From Cryobacterium flavum (lineage in GTDB: Bacteria; Actinomycetota; Actinomycetes; Actinomycetales; Microbacteriaceae): a DNA stretch of 62,151 nucleotides. Shown here in pieces: positions 34,660 through 43,740 of this stretch. How positions within the stretch are numbered: position 1 is the first letter of the stretch; every line of letters starts with the position of its first letter. The position numbers were made by a program, and so were the translations under genes. The stretch spans positions 1-62,151 of the forward strand of contig NZ_FNIB01000016.1 in the NCBI RefSeq assembly GCF_900103805.1, read 5' to 3'. Below the pieces are notes generated by a model. The model worked only from the letters and a program-made list of their open reading frames with translations, searched no databases and was not told the DNA's origin.

Positions 34660-34680
34660 GATCCCCCCGATCGGGGGTCA
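34660..34680. promoter_or_regulatory. C/G inverted repeat before the flippase gene
   Basis: TGATCCCCCCGATCGGGGG, then TCA. The inner 14 bases (CCCCCGATCGGGGG) are a perfect palindrome. It lies 27 bp upstream of the flippase GTG and 136 bp upstream of the divergent polymerase start. It is the best copy of the set. Confidence 0.55.
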
Positions 34681-34706
34681 CCTCCCGCTGTCATGCTGCG
34701 TGTACA

Positions 34707-36116
34707 GTGGCGTTTCAGCTTGATCCAGCCTCTGACCCAACGGGAGCCACCGCCTTGCTCGAGGACGCCTCACCCGCAGCTCCGCCACAACGCAAGGCCG
34801 GCCTGCTCCCCAATCGGACGGGCACCGTTTCGCGCAATATGACGGTCGCGTTGCTAGGCAACGCTTTTCCACCGCTCGTCGCACTCTTCTCCGGCCCCAT
34901 TCTGGCGCAGGCACTCGGAGTGGACGGCCGCGGTGCCGTGGCTGCTGCGACAGCGCCGCTGGCGCTGTTCGTCACCCTCGCCACTTTTGGAATTCCGGAA
35001 GCCGTCACCTGGGCGATCGCCCGCAAGCCGGCCTCGGCGCGAAACGCAGCAGGTCGCGGCATGCTCATTCTGCTCGTCGCCGGACTATTCGCTACCGCCG
35101 CCATTGTCTTCTCGCCGCCCCTTTTGAGCGGCGGTGACCCGGATGTCCAAAGTCTGATCGTGGTGGCCAGTTTGGCCATCGTGCCGAATCTTCTCGTGGG
35201 GATTCTGCGCGGAGTTGCTTCGGCCACAAACAGCTGGCGGCTCGTGTCCGTGGAGCGAATCCTTTCGTCGACTCTGCGCCTCGCAGTGCTCATCCCGTTC
35301 TGGCTCACGGGGACGCTCACCCCGCTCGTGGCCACCGTCACTGTTGCAGCCATGCCGGTGGTGGGCGCCTTTGTCTATATCGGGCGGATGCGCAGCCTTG
35401 ACCCGAGGGCCCTCCAGGTTCCGCCCGAGGCTCGCATGCTCGGTCTCCTCAGTTACGGGAGCCGAATGTGGGTGGGTTCGCTGTCTGGCGTGCTGCTCAC
35501 CCGTCTCGATCAGGTGCTCATGACGCCGCTCGCCGGTACGCACCAGCTCGGGCTCTACGTCGTGGCAGTGAGCATCAGCGAGCTGCCGCTGATCATTCAC
35601 CACGCGGTACGTGACGTGTCGTTCGTCAACGAAGCAGCTGAGTCCGTCGATGACCGGCTCAGTTCGTCTGCCCGAATCTCGACGGCGCTGTCGGCGTTCG
35701 CCGCGCTCGTACTCGGAGTTTCCATGCTGTGGTGGCTGCCGTTTCTGTTCGGAGAAGGTTTTCGCGAATCGATCCCGATTGCCGCAGTGCTCCTCGTGGC
35801 GGTCGTGCTCCTCACGCCGGGCTCCATTGCCGGCGCCGGCCTCAGCGCGCGTGGTCGCCCCGGGTTGCGCAGCCTCGCACTCACCATTTCCTGCGTCATC
35901 AATGTCGCGTTGCTCATTGTTCTCGCGCCGCTGCTGGGCGCGATGGGTGCGGCGCTCACGACACTCGCCGGAAACGTCATCACGAGCAACCTGAACCTGT
36001 TGTTCCTGTCGAGGGTGTTCGGGATCGGCGTGCTGCAGTTCTATGGACTGCGCCGCTCGGACATTGCCACCATCGGTCGCTACGGCAAGCGGATGCTGCG
36101 CCGCAAGACGCGCTGA
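34707..36116 (+). CDS. Polysaccharide flippase (Wzx-like, first copy)
   Basis: A 469-residue protein with twelve or more hydrophobic helices beginning near residue 50 (ALLGNAFPPLVALFSGPILA). The pattern of a long helix row with short loops and NAFPPLVALF, GVDGRGAVAAAT and YGSRMWVGSLSGVLLTRLDQ matches the MATE/PST export family. It would flip undecaprenyl-linked repeat units. The start GTG at 34707 may be too early, as the first 40 residues are polar and uneven; a TTG near 34754 is an alternative. A second flippase lies at 39267. Confidence 0.85.
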   Translation: MAFQLDPASDPTGATALLEDASPAAPPQRKAGLLPNRTGTVSRNMTVALLGNAFPPLVALFSGPILAQALGVDGRGAVAAATAPLALFVTLATFGIPEAVTWAIARKPASARNAAGRGMLILLVAGLFATAAIVFSPPLLSGGDPDVQSLIVVASLAIVPNLLVGILRGVASATNSWRLVSVERILSSTLRLAVLIPFWLTGTLTPLVATVTVAAMPVVGAFVYIGRMRSLDPRALQVPPEARMLGLLSYGSRMWVGSLSGVLLTRLDQVLMTPLAGTHQLGLYVVAVSISELPLIIHHAVRDVSFVNEAAESVDDRLSSSARISTALSAFAALVLGVSMLWWLPFLFGEGFRESIPIAAVLLVAVVLLTPGSIAGAGLSARGRPGLRSLALTISCVINVALLIVLAPLLGAMGAALTTLAGNVITSNLNLLFLSRVFGIGVLQFYGLRRSDIATIGRYGKRMLRRKTR

Positions 36117-36134
36117 CCGGCATCCGCTTGACTG

Positions 36135-37094
36135 CTAGTCGCGCACACGTTTGGCAGCGCGTAATTTTGTCAGTCCCTGAGCGCCAAGCAGAATCTTGCG
36201 GCCATCTCTGAGGCCGCGGGCGGCCGAGGCCAACGGCCGCAGAGAGCTCAGGAACTGACGACGCCCGCCCTGCAGCAGAATTTCCCAGGCGACCCGGGTG
36301 CTGTGACGCCGCCACCGTGCGGCATCCTCAGTCGTCAGGTTGCGTGCGGCAAACAGCATCCGATTACGCACGTTGAAATAGTAATAGGCGTTTGATTTGC
36401 CCTGCGCTGTACGCTCGATTCCGGCTCCCTGGGTACCGCCCTCCGCATGCACCGCCACCGCCTCGGCGCACACCCGCACGTCACCGCCGGCCTGCAGCAC
36501 CCGCCAGGACAGGTCGACGTCCTCCCAATACAGAAAATACTCCGTGCCAAACCCGCCGACCCGACTCCAGAGCGCGGCACTGACCAGCAAGCAGGCCCCG
36601 CTCAACCACGGCGTGACCCGCGCGTCGGGGTGGCTCGCCCGGTGCCGCAGGGCGCGGATCCGGCCGTCATTGAGATCGAGGTCGCAACCGTCGAACCACA
36701 CGGATCCGTCTGGCCGCAGGATTCGCGGGGCAACGAGGGTGAGCGGATGCGCCAGGGCCTCCGCCAGCAGAACCCCCACCTGGTCAGCAGCAATTTCGGC
36801 GTCGGGGTTGAGTAGCAGGAACGCGGTGCGACCGAGCTCGAGTGCCCGTTCCACGCCGCGGTTCATGCCCCCGCCGAAACCGTCGTTCGCGTCGGACAGC
36901 ACGACAGCCCAGCCTTCGCGCTGACCCATTTCGACCAGGCGTTCCCTCTCCCGCGGATGGGTGAAGTTGTCGACCACCACAATCTGCGCGGCGGGCACTG
37001 ACCGAGCAAGGGGGACCAGATTGCTCTCCAGGAGCGCGCAGGACGCGAAGTTCACCACCACAATGGCGAGCGTGTCGAATGCCGGGACGGTCAT
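36135..37094 (-). CDS. Glycosyltransferase family 2 (rhamnosyltransferase-like)
   Basis: A 319-residue GT-A enzyme. LAIVVVNFASCALLESNL opens the fold, and IVVVDNFT and then NDGFGGGMNRGV with AFLLLNPDAEI give the DxD-equivalent region. WLSGACLLVSAALWSRVGGF and YWEDVDLSWRV are typical of the rhamnosyltransferase-like subgroup. The C-terminal region has the basic membrane-near helix common to such enzymes. It converges with the first flippase gene (18 bp apart) and is divergent from the glycosyltransferase at 37250. Confidence 0.88.
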   Translation of the reverse strand: MTVPAFDTLAIVVVNFASCALLESNLVPLARSVPAAQIVVVDNFTHPRERERLVEMGQREGWAVVLSDANDGFGGGMNRGVERALELGRTAFLLLNPDAEIAADQVGVLLAEALAHPLTLVAPRILRPDGSVWFDGCDLDLNDGRIRALRHRASHPDARVTPWLSGACLLVSAALWSRVGGFGTEYFLYWEDVDLSWRVLQAGGDVRVCAEAVAVHAEGGTQGAGIERTAQGKSNAYYYFNVRNRMLFAARNLTTEDAARWRRHSTRVAWEILLQGGRRQFLSSLRPLASAARGLRDGRKILLGAQGLTKLRAAKRVRD

Positions 37095-37146
37095 CCGCTC
37101 AGTGTTGCAGATGCGGGAGATGCGGGCCGACTGGAATCGGGAGCTG

Positions 37147-37165
37147 TTTCGTCAAACTGACGAAA
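37147..37165. promoter_or_regulatory. Operator-like palindrome TTTCGTCA-AAC-TGACGAAA
   Basis: Perfect eight-base arms with a three-base centre, in the divergent gap between the glycosyltransferases at 36135 and 37250, 85 bp from the latter's GTG. No second copy was found in the window. It could be a regulator site. Confidence 0.45.
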
Positions 37166-37249
37166 ATTCGACTTGGAGGCCGGTGGGGCAATAGAGTGTG
37201 TCCGCGCGGCGCTGTGGGCGCCTTAGGCGCCGCCGACGAGAGGGTGGTC

Positions 37250-38266
37250 GTGACACGACTGACCGTGCTCCAATCATTTCCGACCCCCCGACCGACCACC
37301 AACCCGTACTTGTCCATGCTCGGCAATGCCTTGCGAGACGCGCCGGAGGTGACGGTGTTGAACTTTCGATGGCGCACCGCGCTGGGAGCTCGGTTCGATG
37401 TCTTCCATGTGCACTGGCCGGAAATCCTGGTCACCGGCCGAACCCCGGCGCGGCAACTGGCGCGGCAAGCCCTCACCCTCGCCCTGGTCTGCCGACTACG
37501 CCTCACTCGCACGCCCATTGTGCGCACCATGCATAATCTGCATCGTCCCGTCGGGCTGTCTCGGCGCCAGGAGGTTCTGCTTACTCTTCTCGATCGACAG
37601 ACGGCACTGCGGATTCGTCTCAACGAAACGACCGCCGGTGCGACCGGCCTGCGCGCCACCACGATTCGACACGGGCACTACCTGAGTTGGTACGCCAACC
37701 ATCCGCGCGCACCCATGGTTGAGGGTCGGATCGGATTCGCCGGGTGGATTCGCCGCTACAAGGGGGTGGAGGACCTGGTCAAAGCTTTTCGCCAAACGGA
37801 TGCGATTTCACACGGACTCACCCTGCGGATCGGCGGTCTGCCCTCGAGCGCCGAGCTCGCCCGGCAGGTGACCGCGCTCGCTGCGGGTGATCCGCGCATC
37901 ACCATCGATCTCAGGTTCCTGGAAGATCGGAAGTTCGTTGATCTCGTCACGTCAGCGGAGCTGGTGGTTCTGCCGTACCGGTTCATGCATAATTCCGGCG
38001 GAGCCCTGGCCGCGCTTTCGCTCGGTCGCGCCATCCTGGTGCCCGACAATGCGACTAACCAACGTCTCGCAGCGGAGGTCGGGCCCGGCTGGGTGTATCG
38101 CTACTCCGGAGCGATCAGCGCCACGGCGATCGTGGAGACGATGGCACTGATGCACGCCAACACCGTGCGGGAGCCGCCGAATCTGAATGCCCGTGACTGG
38201 GCACGCGCGGGGATCGAGCATGTGGAGGCGTACCGCTTGGCCGTGGCGATGGCGAACCCGACATGA
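37250..38266 (+). CDS. Glycosyltransferase (paralogue of the one at 16106)
   Basis: A 338-residue GT-B enzyme that mirrors the gene at 16106: VLQSFPTPRPTTNPYLSML, FDVFHVHWPEILVTGRTPAR, PIVRTMHNLHR, GWIRRYKGVEDLV and VVLPYRFMHNSGGALAAL. I chose the GTG at 37250 (VTRLTVLQ) with a GAGAGG ribosome site, rather than the longer frame from 37079, because the family starts here. Its stop codon overlaps the ATG of the next gene (ATGA at 38263). It probably has a different acceptor or sugar from its paralogue. Confidence 0.87.
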   Translation: MTRLTVLQSFPTPRPTTNPYLSMLGNALRDAPEVTVLNFRWRTALGARFDVFHVHWPEILVTGRTPARQLARQALTLALVCRLRLTRTPIVRTMHNLHRPVGLSRRQEVLLTLLDRQTALRIRLNETTAGATGLRATTIRHGHYLSWYANHPRAPMVEGRIGFAGWIRRYKGVEDLVKAFRQTDAISHGLTLRIGGLPSSAELARQVTALAAGDPRITIDLRFLEDRKFVDLVTSAELVVLPYRFMHNSGGALAALSLGRAILVPDNATNQRLAAEVGPGWVYRYSGAISATAIVETMALMHANTVREPPNLNARDWARAGIEHVEAYRLAVAMANPT

Positions 38267-39261
38267 CATTCCCCACGAATGCCGATCCGCTGCGCGCGGA
38301 CCCGGCCCGTCAGGTCGTCACCCTCACCGTGGCCGTGTTGACCTATCTGCGACCGGAGGGGCTGCGTCGTGGCCTGCCGGCCATTGTCGAGCAGGTTCGT
38401 GCCATCAACGCCGATCATTCGGTACTCGCGAACATTCTGGTCGTCGACAATGACGCCGACGGCAGCGCCGGAACGTTCGTCGCGACGCTCGATGCAGACC
38501 TCGTGCGCTACGTGATCGAGCCGGAACCCGGCATCGCCGCAGCACGCAACCGCGCGCTCGACGAGACCGGCGACTCCGACTTGCTCGTCTATATCGACGA
38601 TGACGAGCGCCCGACCGCTGACTGGCTGCGTCCCCTCGTCGCCACCTGGCGTTCATCCCGGGCAGCCGCTGTGATGGGACGCATCGTTCCGGAGTTTTCG
38701 GGCGATCTCGACCCGTGGGTGGCGGCCGGCAGCTTCTTTCGACGACGGAGCATGACAACCGGCACCGAAATTGAAGTGGCCGCCACCAATAATCTGCTGC
38801 TGGACCTGCAGCAGGTGCGCGATCTCGGCTTACGGTTCGACGTGCGTCTGGGACTGTGTGGCGGCGAGGATTCCCTGTTCAGTCATCAACTCACCCGTCG
38901 GAAGGCCCGAATCGTGTGGTGCGAAGAGTCGGCAGCGACCGACTTCGTCCCGGTCGAGCGGTCTGGCCGACGGTGGGTGCTCATGCGCACGCTGAGCCAC
39001 GGCAACACCACGAGCCTCGTGGCCGTATTTCTGGCTGAAACGGGGGCGCAACGGGTGGGGGGTCGCGTGAAACACACGATAGGCGGGCTGACGCGCATCG
39101 GCGGCGGCTGCGCGCGCGGAATCTTCGGCCTGGCGACCGGGTCGCTGCGCCACGAAGCGCGCGGTCTCCGCGCGGTGTTCCGCGGAGCGGGAATGGTCGC
39201 GGGTGCCTGGGGATTCACCTATCAGGAGTATGCCAGGCCCACCTCGACGGTCCAGGACTGA
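38263..39261 (+). CDS. Glycosyltransferase family 2 (paralogue of 19894)
   Basis: A 332-residue GT-A enzyme. VVTLTVAVLTYLRPEGLRRG begins the fold, ILVVDNDADGSA and LVYIDDDERPTADWL hold the metal-binding Asp residues, and PGIAAARNRALDE, ATNNLLLDLQQV and GGEDSLFSHQL match the paralogue at 19894. The C-terminal basic/hydrophobic region (RGIFGLATGSLRHEARGLRA) is also shared. It is coupled to the preceding gene by stop-start overlap, and the flippase at 39267 follows after five bases, giving a three-gene unit. Confidence 0.88.
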   Translation: MTFPTNADPLRADPARQVVTLTVAVLTYLRPEGLRRGLPAIVEQVRAINADHSVLANILVVDNDADGSAGTFVATLDADLVRYVIEPEPGIAAARNRALDETGDSDLLVYIDDDERPTADWLRPLVATWRSSRAAAVMGRIVPEFSGDLDPWVAAGSFFRRRSMTTGTEIEVAATNNLLLDLQQVRDLGLRFDVRLGLCGGEDSLFSHQLTRRKARIVWCEESAATDFVPVERSGRRWVLMRTLSHGNTTSLVAVFLAETGAQRVGGRVKHTIGGLTRIGGGCARGIFGLATGSLRHEARGLRAVFRGAGMVAGAWGFTYQEYARPTSTVQD

Positions 39262-39266
39262 TCACG

Positions 39267-40781
39267 ATGGTAAAAACGGCACCGGGCCAGCGCGGCCCCC
39301 AGCTGCGCGACCGGCGACCGGACGGCCTCGGTGCGCGAGCGATGCGTGGTGCAACCGTGGTTCTCGGGGGGCAGGCCGGCAAGGCGATCATCCAGCTGGC
39401 CTCCGTCGTGGTCCTGGCGCGCTTGCTCAGCCCCAGCGATTATGGACTCATCGCCATGGTGATCACCGTCGTCGGTGTGGGCGAGCTGCTGCGTGACTTC
39501 GGCCTGTCCTCCGCCGCGATCCAGGCGCCGTCGCTGTCGCGGGAGCAGCGGGACAACCTGTGGTGGGTCAACGTGGGTCTGGGAATTGCGCTGGCCGGTC
39601 TGGTGTGCGCCGGGTCAGGTGTGCTGGCCGCGGCCTACGGCCAATCGTCGATTGGTCCGATCGCGCAGGCGCTCTCGCTGACCTTTGTGATAAACGGATG
39701 CGCAACCCAGTACCGTGCAGACCTCGTTCGCCAGCTTCGGTTCGTCAGGATCTCTGCGATCGACGTGGTGGCGCCGGCGGTGGCGCTGACCCTGGCGATC
39801 GGCGCTGCGCTTCTCGGCTGGCACTACTGGGCGATCGTGGTGCAGCAGCTGGCCCAGGCCGGGGTCACGCTGATCCTGCTGGTACTCTCCGCGCGGTGGA
39901 TTCCGGGCCGGCCCCGCCGGGACGCACCGATCGGTGGGTTCCTTCGCTACGGCTGGAACATGGTGGCCGCCCAACTCGTGGGCTATCTGAGCAACAACGT
40001 GGACAATCTGCTGATTGGCCTCCGATTCGGACCGGTCGCGCTTGGCATCTACAGCCGGGCGTTCCAGTTGCTGATGACCGGCGTGAATCAGGTACGCCTT
40101 CCCCTGACCACGGTGGCCCTTCCGATCCTCTCGCGGCTCAGCGACGATACGGTCAGGTTCGGCGACTGGCTGTGCCGCGGCCAGCTGATGCTCGGGTACA
40201 CCCTGGTGGCAGCCCTCGCGGTTGTGGCGAGCGCGGCCGAACCGATCACGGCTGTGTTTCTCGGACCGCAGTGGGCAGCGGCCGCCCCGATTCTGCGGCT
40301 GTTGGCCATCGCAGGCATCTTCCAGTCCCTCGCCTTCGTGGGGTATTGGGTGTACCTGTCGCGGGCGCTCACCGCCGACCTGTTTCGATTCTCCCTGCTG
40401 GGGGCTTTCATCAAGATCACCTGCGTGGTGGTCGGCTCCACCGGGGGCGTCGTGGGAATCGCCCTCGGCTATGCCATCGCTCCGGCGATCGAGTGGCCGA
40501 TCTCGTTATGGTGGCTGTCACGCCGCACGAGTATTCCGACCCGGCAGTTATTCGGCGGGGCTTATCGCGTACTCGCCATCGCGAGCATCGCCACGCCCAT
40601 CGCCTGGTTCGTCGTCGAGTGGGGATCGAGCTGGCCCGCGGTGCCGCAGGTGCTGGCGGCGTTCATCACCGTGGTTGCCACCTACGCACTCGCCGGCCTC
40701 CTGGTGCCGCGCATCCGCCGCGACCTGGCTGGCGTGATCGACGCGATGCGCCTCGTACGGGGTCGCGGCGAATCAGCCTGA
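39267..40781 (+). CDS. Polysaccharide flippase (Wzx-like, second copy)
   Basis: A 504-residue protein with about thirteen hydrophobic helices. The first helix contains VVLGGQAGKAIIQLASVVVL, followed by ARLLSPSDYGLIAMVI and LRDFGLSSAAIQ, which are well-known PST/MATE-type flippase blocks (the WzxC/TuaB-like group). It follows the glycosyltransferase at 38263 with a five-base gap. Two flippases in one locus may mean two repeat-unit types or a division between main chain and side-chain export. It ends the locus; the aminopeptidase gene converges 22 bp away. Confidence 0.88.
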   Translation: MVKTAPGQRGPQLRDRRPDGLGARAMRGATVVLGGQAGKAIIQLASVVVLARLLSPSDYGLIAMVITVVGVGELLRDFGLSSAAIQAPSLSREQRDNLWWVNVGLGIALAGLVCAGSGVLAAAYGQSSIGPIAQALSLTFVINGCATQYRADLVRQLRFVRISAIDVVAPAVALTLAIGAALLGWHYWAIVVQQLAQAGVTLILLVLSARWIPGRPRRDAPIGGFLRYGWNMVAAQLVGYLSNNVDNLLIGLRFGPVALGIYSRAFQLLMTGVNQVRLPLTTVALPILSRLSDDTVRFGDWLCRGQLMLGYTLVAALAVVASAAEPITAVFLGPQWAAAAPILRLLAIAGIFQSLAFVGYWVYLSRALTADLFRFSLLGAFIKITCVVVGSTGGVVGIALGYAIAPAIEWPISLWWLSRRTSIPTRQLFGGAYRVLAIASIATPIAWFVVEWGSSWPAVPQVLAAFITVVATYALAGLLVPRIRRDLAGVIDAMRLVRGRGESA

Positions 40782-40803
40782 CAGGTGCGCGGCAGACGCC
40801 CGG

Positions 40804-41760
40804 CTAACCAGCGAAGCGGTCCGTCGCCTCGATGATGGCGTCGAGAATTCCGGGCTGGTCAAAGGCGTGACCGGCGTCGGGAATCAGGCGGAAGTCGGCC
40901 TCCGGCCAGTTCTTGTGCAGGTCCCACGCGGTGAAGGCTGGAGTACACATGTCGTAGCGGCCCTGCACGATGACGCCGGGGATATCGGCGAGGCGGGAAG
41001 CATTGTCGATGAGCTGGTTCGGCGTGAACCAGCCCTTGTTGGCGAAGAAATGGTTCTCGATGCGGGCGAAGGCCACCGCGAACGCCGGGTCCGAGAAGTG
41101 CGCGATCTTGTCGGGCTCCTGCAGCAGGGTGATCGTCGACGATTCCCAGGTGGCCCAGGCGACGCCGGCACGTTCGCGCACGAACTGGTCGGGGTCGTGC
41201 AGCATCCGGCCGTACGCCTCGATCAGGTGACCGCGTTCATTCTCGGGAACGGGCGCGAGGAAGGATTCCCACAGGTCGGGGTAGATGGCCGCGGCGCCGC
41301 CCTCATAAAACCAGTCGAGTTCGACCGGGCGCAGGGTGAAGATGCCACGCACGACGAGTTCGGTGACCTTCTCGGGGTAGGTCTCGGCGTAGGCGAGGGC
41401 GAGGGTGCTGCCCCAGGATCCGCCGCAGACCAGCCAACGGTCAATTCCGAGGTACTCGCGCAATCTCTCCAGATCGGCCACGAGGGTCCAGGTGGTGTTG
41501 ACGCTGAGGTCAACGTCGGGCTCGCTCGCGTGCGGCGTGCTCAGGCCGCAGCCGCGCTGGTCGAACAGGATGATGCGGTACTTCGCCGGGTCGAACACGC
41601 GACGTTGGTCAGGGCCGGACGCGCCGCCAGGCCCGCCGTGCAGATAGACCGCCGGCTTGCCGTCTGGATTGCCAGAGGCTTCCCAGTAGATGGTCTGGTT
41701 GTCGCCGACATCGAGCATGCCGGTTTCGTAGGGTTCAAGCTCGGGGTAAAAAGTACGCAT
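40804..41760 (-). CDS. pip: Prolyl aminopeptidase
   Basis: A 318-residue alpha/beta-hydrolase. The oxyanion region is HGGPGGAS near residue 41, the nucleophile elbow is GGSWGS near residue 113, and the His lies in PDAGHAFD near the C-terminus. LFDQRGCGLSTPHA is typical of the proline iminopeptidase family, which removes N-terminal Pro from peptides (S33). There is no signal peptide, so it is cytoplasmic. It is transcribed away from the exopolysaccharide locus and probably by itself, because the two-component genes downstream in its direction are on the same strand but start farther away. Confidence 0.93.
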   Translation of the reverse strand: MRTFYPELEPYETGMLDVGDNQTIYWEASGNPDGKPAVYLHGGPGGASGPDQRRVFDPAKYRIILFDQRGCGLSTPHASEPDVDLSVNTTWTLVADLERLREYLGIDRWLVCGGSWGSTLALAYAETYPEKVTELVVRGIFTLRPVELDWFYEGGAAAIYPDLWESFLAPVPENERGHLIEAYGRMLHDPDQFVRERAGVAWATWESSTITLLQEPDKIAHFSDPAFAVAFARIENHFFANKGWFTPNQLIDNASRLADIPGVIVQGRYDMCTPAFTAWDLHKNWPEADFRLIPDAGHAFDQPGILDAIIEATDRFAG

Positions 41761-41791
41761 GCGTCGAGCCTATGCCACGCGCCTGCCGGGT

Positions 41792-42478
41792 TCAGCGGCC
41801 GACCAGGCCCTGTTCGTAGGCCAGAATGACGGCCTGCACCCGGTCACGCAGGCCGAGTTTATGCAGGATTCGGCCGACATGGGTCTTCACGGTCGACTCG
41901 GAGAGAAAGAACCGCTCGCCCAGTTCGGGGTTGGAGAGCCCCTCGGCGATGGCGAGGAAGACCTCGGTCTCCCGCTCGGTGAGGGCCGCGAGGGCCTGGG
42001 CGGCGCATCCGTTTTCGGCGTCGACGAGTGGCAGCTGGGTGCCGAAGAGGTCAAGCAGCCTCCGCGTCACGCGTGGTGAAACGGATGCCTCCCCCGAGAC
42101 GACCGTGCGGATGGCGGTGATCAGCTCCCCCGGCTCGGCGTTCTTGAGCAGGAAGCCGCTCGCGCCAGCGCGCAACCCACCAAAGGCGTACTCGTCGAGG
42201 TCGAAGGTGGTGAGGATGATGATGCGGGTCTCGGGCTGGACCGCCATGATCTGCCGGGTCGCCTCGATGCCGTCGAGCCCCGGCATGCGCACGTCCATCA
42301 AAATGACCTGCGGGCGCGCACTGGCGGCGAGCGCGACTGCCTGCGCGCCGTCGCCCGCTTCCTCGACGACGCTGAAGTCGTCTTCGGCTTCTAGCACCAT
42401 CCGAAACCCCACGCGCAGGAGCGCCTGGTCGTCGACAAGCATGATGCGGATCGGTGCCGGCAGAATCGTGGCGGTCAC
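41792..42478 (-). CDS. LuxR/NarL-family response regulator
   Basis: A 228-residue regulator. The receiver domain has the acidic start LVDDQALLR and the phospho-acceptor Asp in VILMDVRMPGLDG (near residue 60). The C-terminal helix-turn-helix has the LuxR block LTERETEVFLAIAEGLSNPEL and SESTVKTHVGRILHKLGL. The gene is coupled with the histidine kinase by a four-base overlap (kinase first), so the two form one operon. Its targets are unknown, but the neighbouring ABC exporter at 46518-48292 is a reasonable guess only by proximity. Confidence 0.92.
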   Translation of the reverse strand: MTATILPAPIRIMLVDDQALLRVGFRMVLEAEDDFSVVEEAGDGAQAVALAASARPQVILMDVRMPGLDGIEATRQIMAVQPETRIIILTTFDLDEYAFGGLRAGASGFLLKNAEPGELITAIRTVVSGEASVSPRVTRRLLDLFGTQLPLVDAENGCAAQALAALTERETEVFLAIAEGLSNPELGERFFLSESTVKTHVGRILHKLGLRDRVQAVILAYEQGLVGR

Positions 42479-43740
42479 GTGTCCTCCGCCACAAACTGGT
42501 GGACTTCTTCGTCCAGTGTCATCGTCGCGTGCACGCGCCAGCCGTCACGAACGCCAGCTCCGGCTTCGAAGGTGCCGCCGTAGATGGCGACGCGCTCCTG
42601 CATTCCGATCAATCCCCGCCCGAAGGACTGGGTGTTCGGTCGCTCGTGCTGCCGACCGTTGTCGCTGACCGTGACCTCGATGGTGTCCGGCGTCGAGTCC
42701 AGCCGCACCACGACCCGAGTGGGCGTATCGGCGTAGCGCAGCACGTTGGTGAGTGATTCCTGCACCAGTCGAAAGATGGTCAGCTGCACGCTCGGGTTGG
42801 CGGGATCACGGCCGCTGCGCTCCAGCACGACCGGCAGCCCGGTGGACCGAAAAGACTCGACCAGGTCGGCGAGCTGGTCGATACCCGGTTGTGGGGCGCG
42901 CGGTGCCGGCTCGGTGCCGACATCGAGCACCCCGAGCAGCCGCCGCATCTCGGTCATGGATCGGCGACCAGTGGCGGCGACGTCGAGCATGGCCGCCCGG
43001 GATCGCTGGATATCCTTGGGCGCGATTGCGTGGGCACCGTCGGCGAGAGCGACCATGACCGACAGGCTGTGCGCGACGACGTCGTGCATCTCGCTCGCGA
43101 TGCGGGCCCGCTCGGAGATGCGGGACAGCTGCGCCTGCTGGTCGCGCTCACGGGTCAACTGCGCGGCCAGGTCGAGCAACGAGACGACGTACCGTTTGCT
43201 GTTTCCCATGTTGATGCCGACCAGGGTGGCGGCGAGCATCATAATGGCCACCTGGATGGCCACCGGTATCCAGCGCACCTCGTCGGGGTTGTCGGTGAGC
43301 CACGCTGCCAGCACGGCCAGCAGCACGGATGCCCCATAACCGGCCCACGCGCTCCGCACGTCGGAGTAGACCGCGACCGCATACAGCGCGAGCAACTGTG
43401 CGATGAGGTGGACTTCGCCGTAGTCGGCGAAGGTGAGCAGGCTGAGCCAGGTCAGGGCCAACACGAGCCGCGGCATCCGTCGACGGAAGTACAGGGCAAC
43501 GGCCAGAACGAGCATGATGGCGGCGTTGAGGAGCACCTCACGGACGGGTGCAGGCTCGGCGTCGAACAGGTTGAGCACCAGAACGAGAGCCATCGGCACA
43601 GCGTAGATCGCCACGACGAGCGCGTCGGCGAGGTGGGGATGCCTGGTCCAGAACCGGCGCACCGCACCGGGAGGGGTGGGCAGGCGCACATCTCCCCCCG
43701 GCGGCGGGAATTGTCCGTTAGACGAGGTGATACAGGTCAT
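42475..43740 (-). CDS. NarL-type sensor histidine kinase
   Basis: A 421-residue membrane kinase. The N-terminal 190 residues contain about six hydrophobic helices (for example HLADALVVAIYAVPMALVLVL) with no large sensor domain outside, so it may sense membrane or envelope stress. The HisKA_3 dimerisation/phospho-acceptor region reads RIASEMHDVVAHSLSVMVAL (around 213-232). The ATP-binding domain has VTVSDNGR and GRGLIGMQERVAIYGG. It is the first gene of the pair with the regulator. Confidence 0.92.
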   Translation of the reverse strand: MTCITSSNGQFPPPGGDVRLPTPPGAVRRFWTRHPHLADALVVAIYAVPMALVLVLNLFDAEPAPVREVLLNAAIMLVLAVALYFRRRMPRLVLALTWLSLLTFADYGEVHLIAQLLALYAVAVYSDVRSAWAGYGASVLLAVLAAWLTDNPDEVRWIPVAIQVAIMMLAATLVGINMGNSKRYVVSLLDLAAQLTRERDQQAQLSRISERARIASEMHDVVAHSLSVMVALADGAHAIAPKDIQRSRAAMLDVAATGRRSMTEMRRLLGVLDVGTEPAPRAPQPGIDQLADLVESFRSTGLPVVLERSGRDPANPSVQLTIFRLVQESLTNVLRYADTPTRVVVRLDSTPDTIEVTVSDNGRQHERPNTQSFGRGLIGMQERVAIYGGTFEAGAGVRDGWRVHATMTLDEEVHQFVAEDT

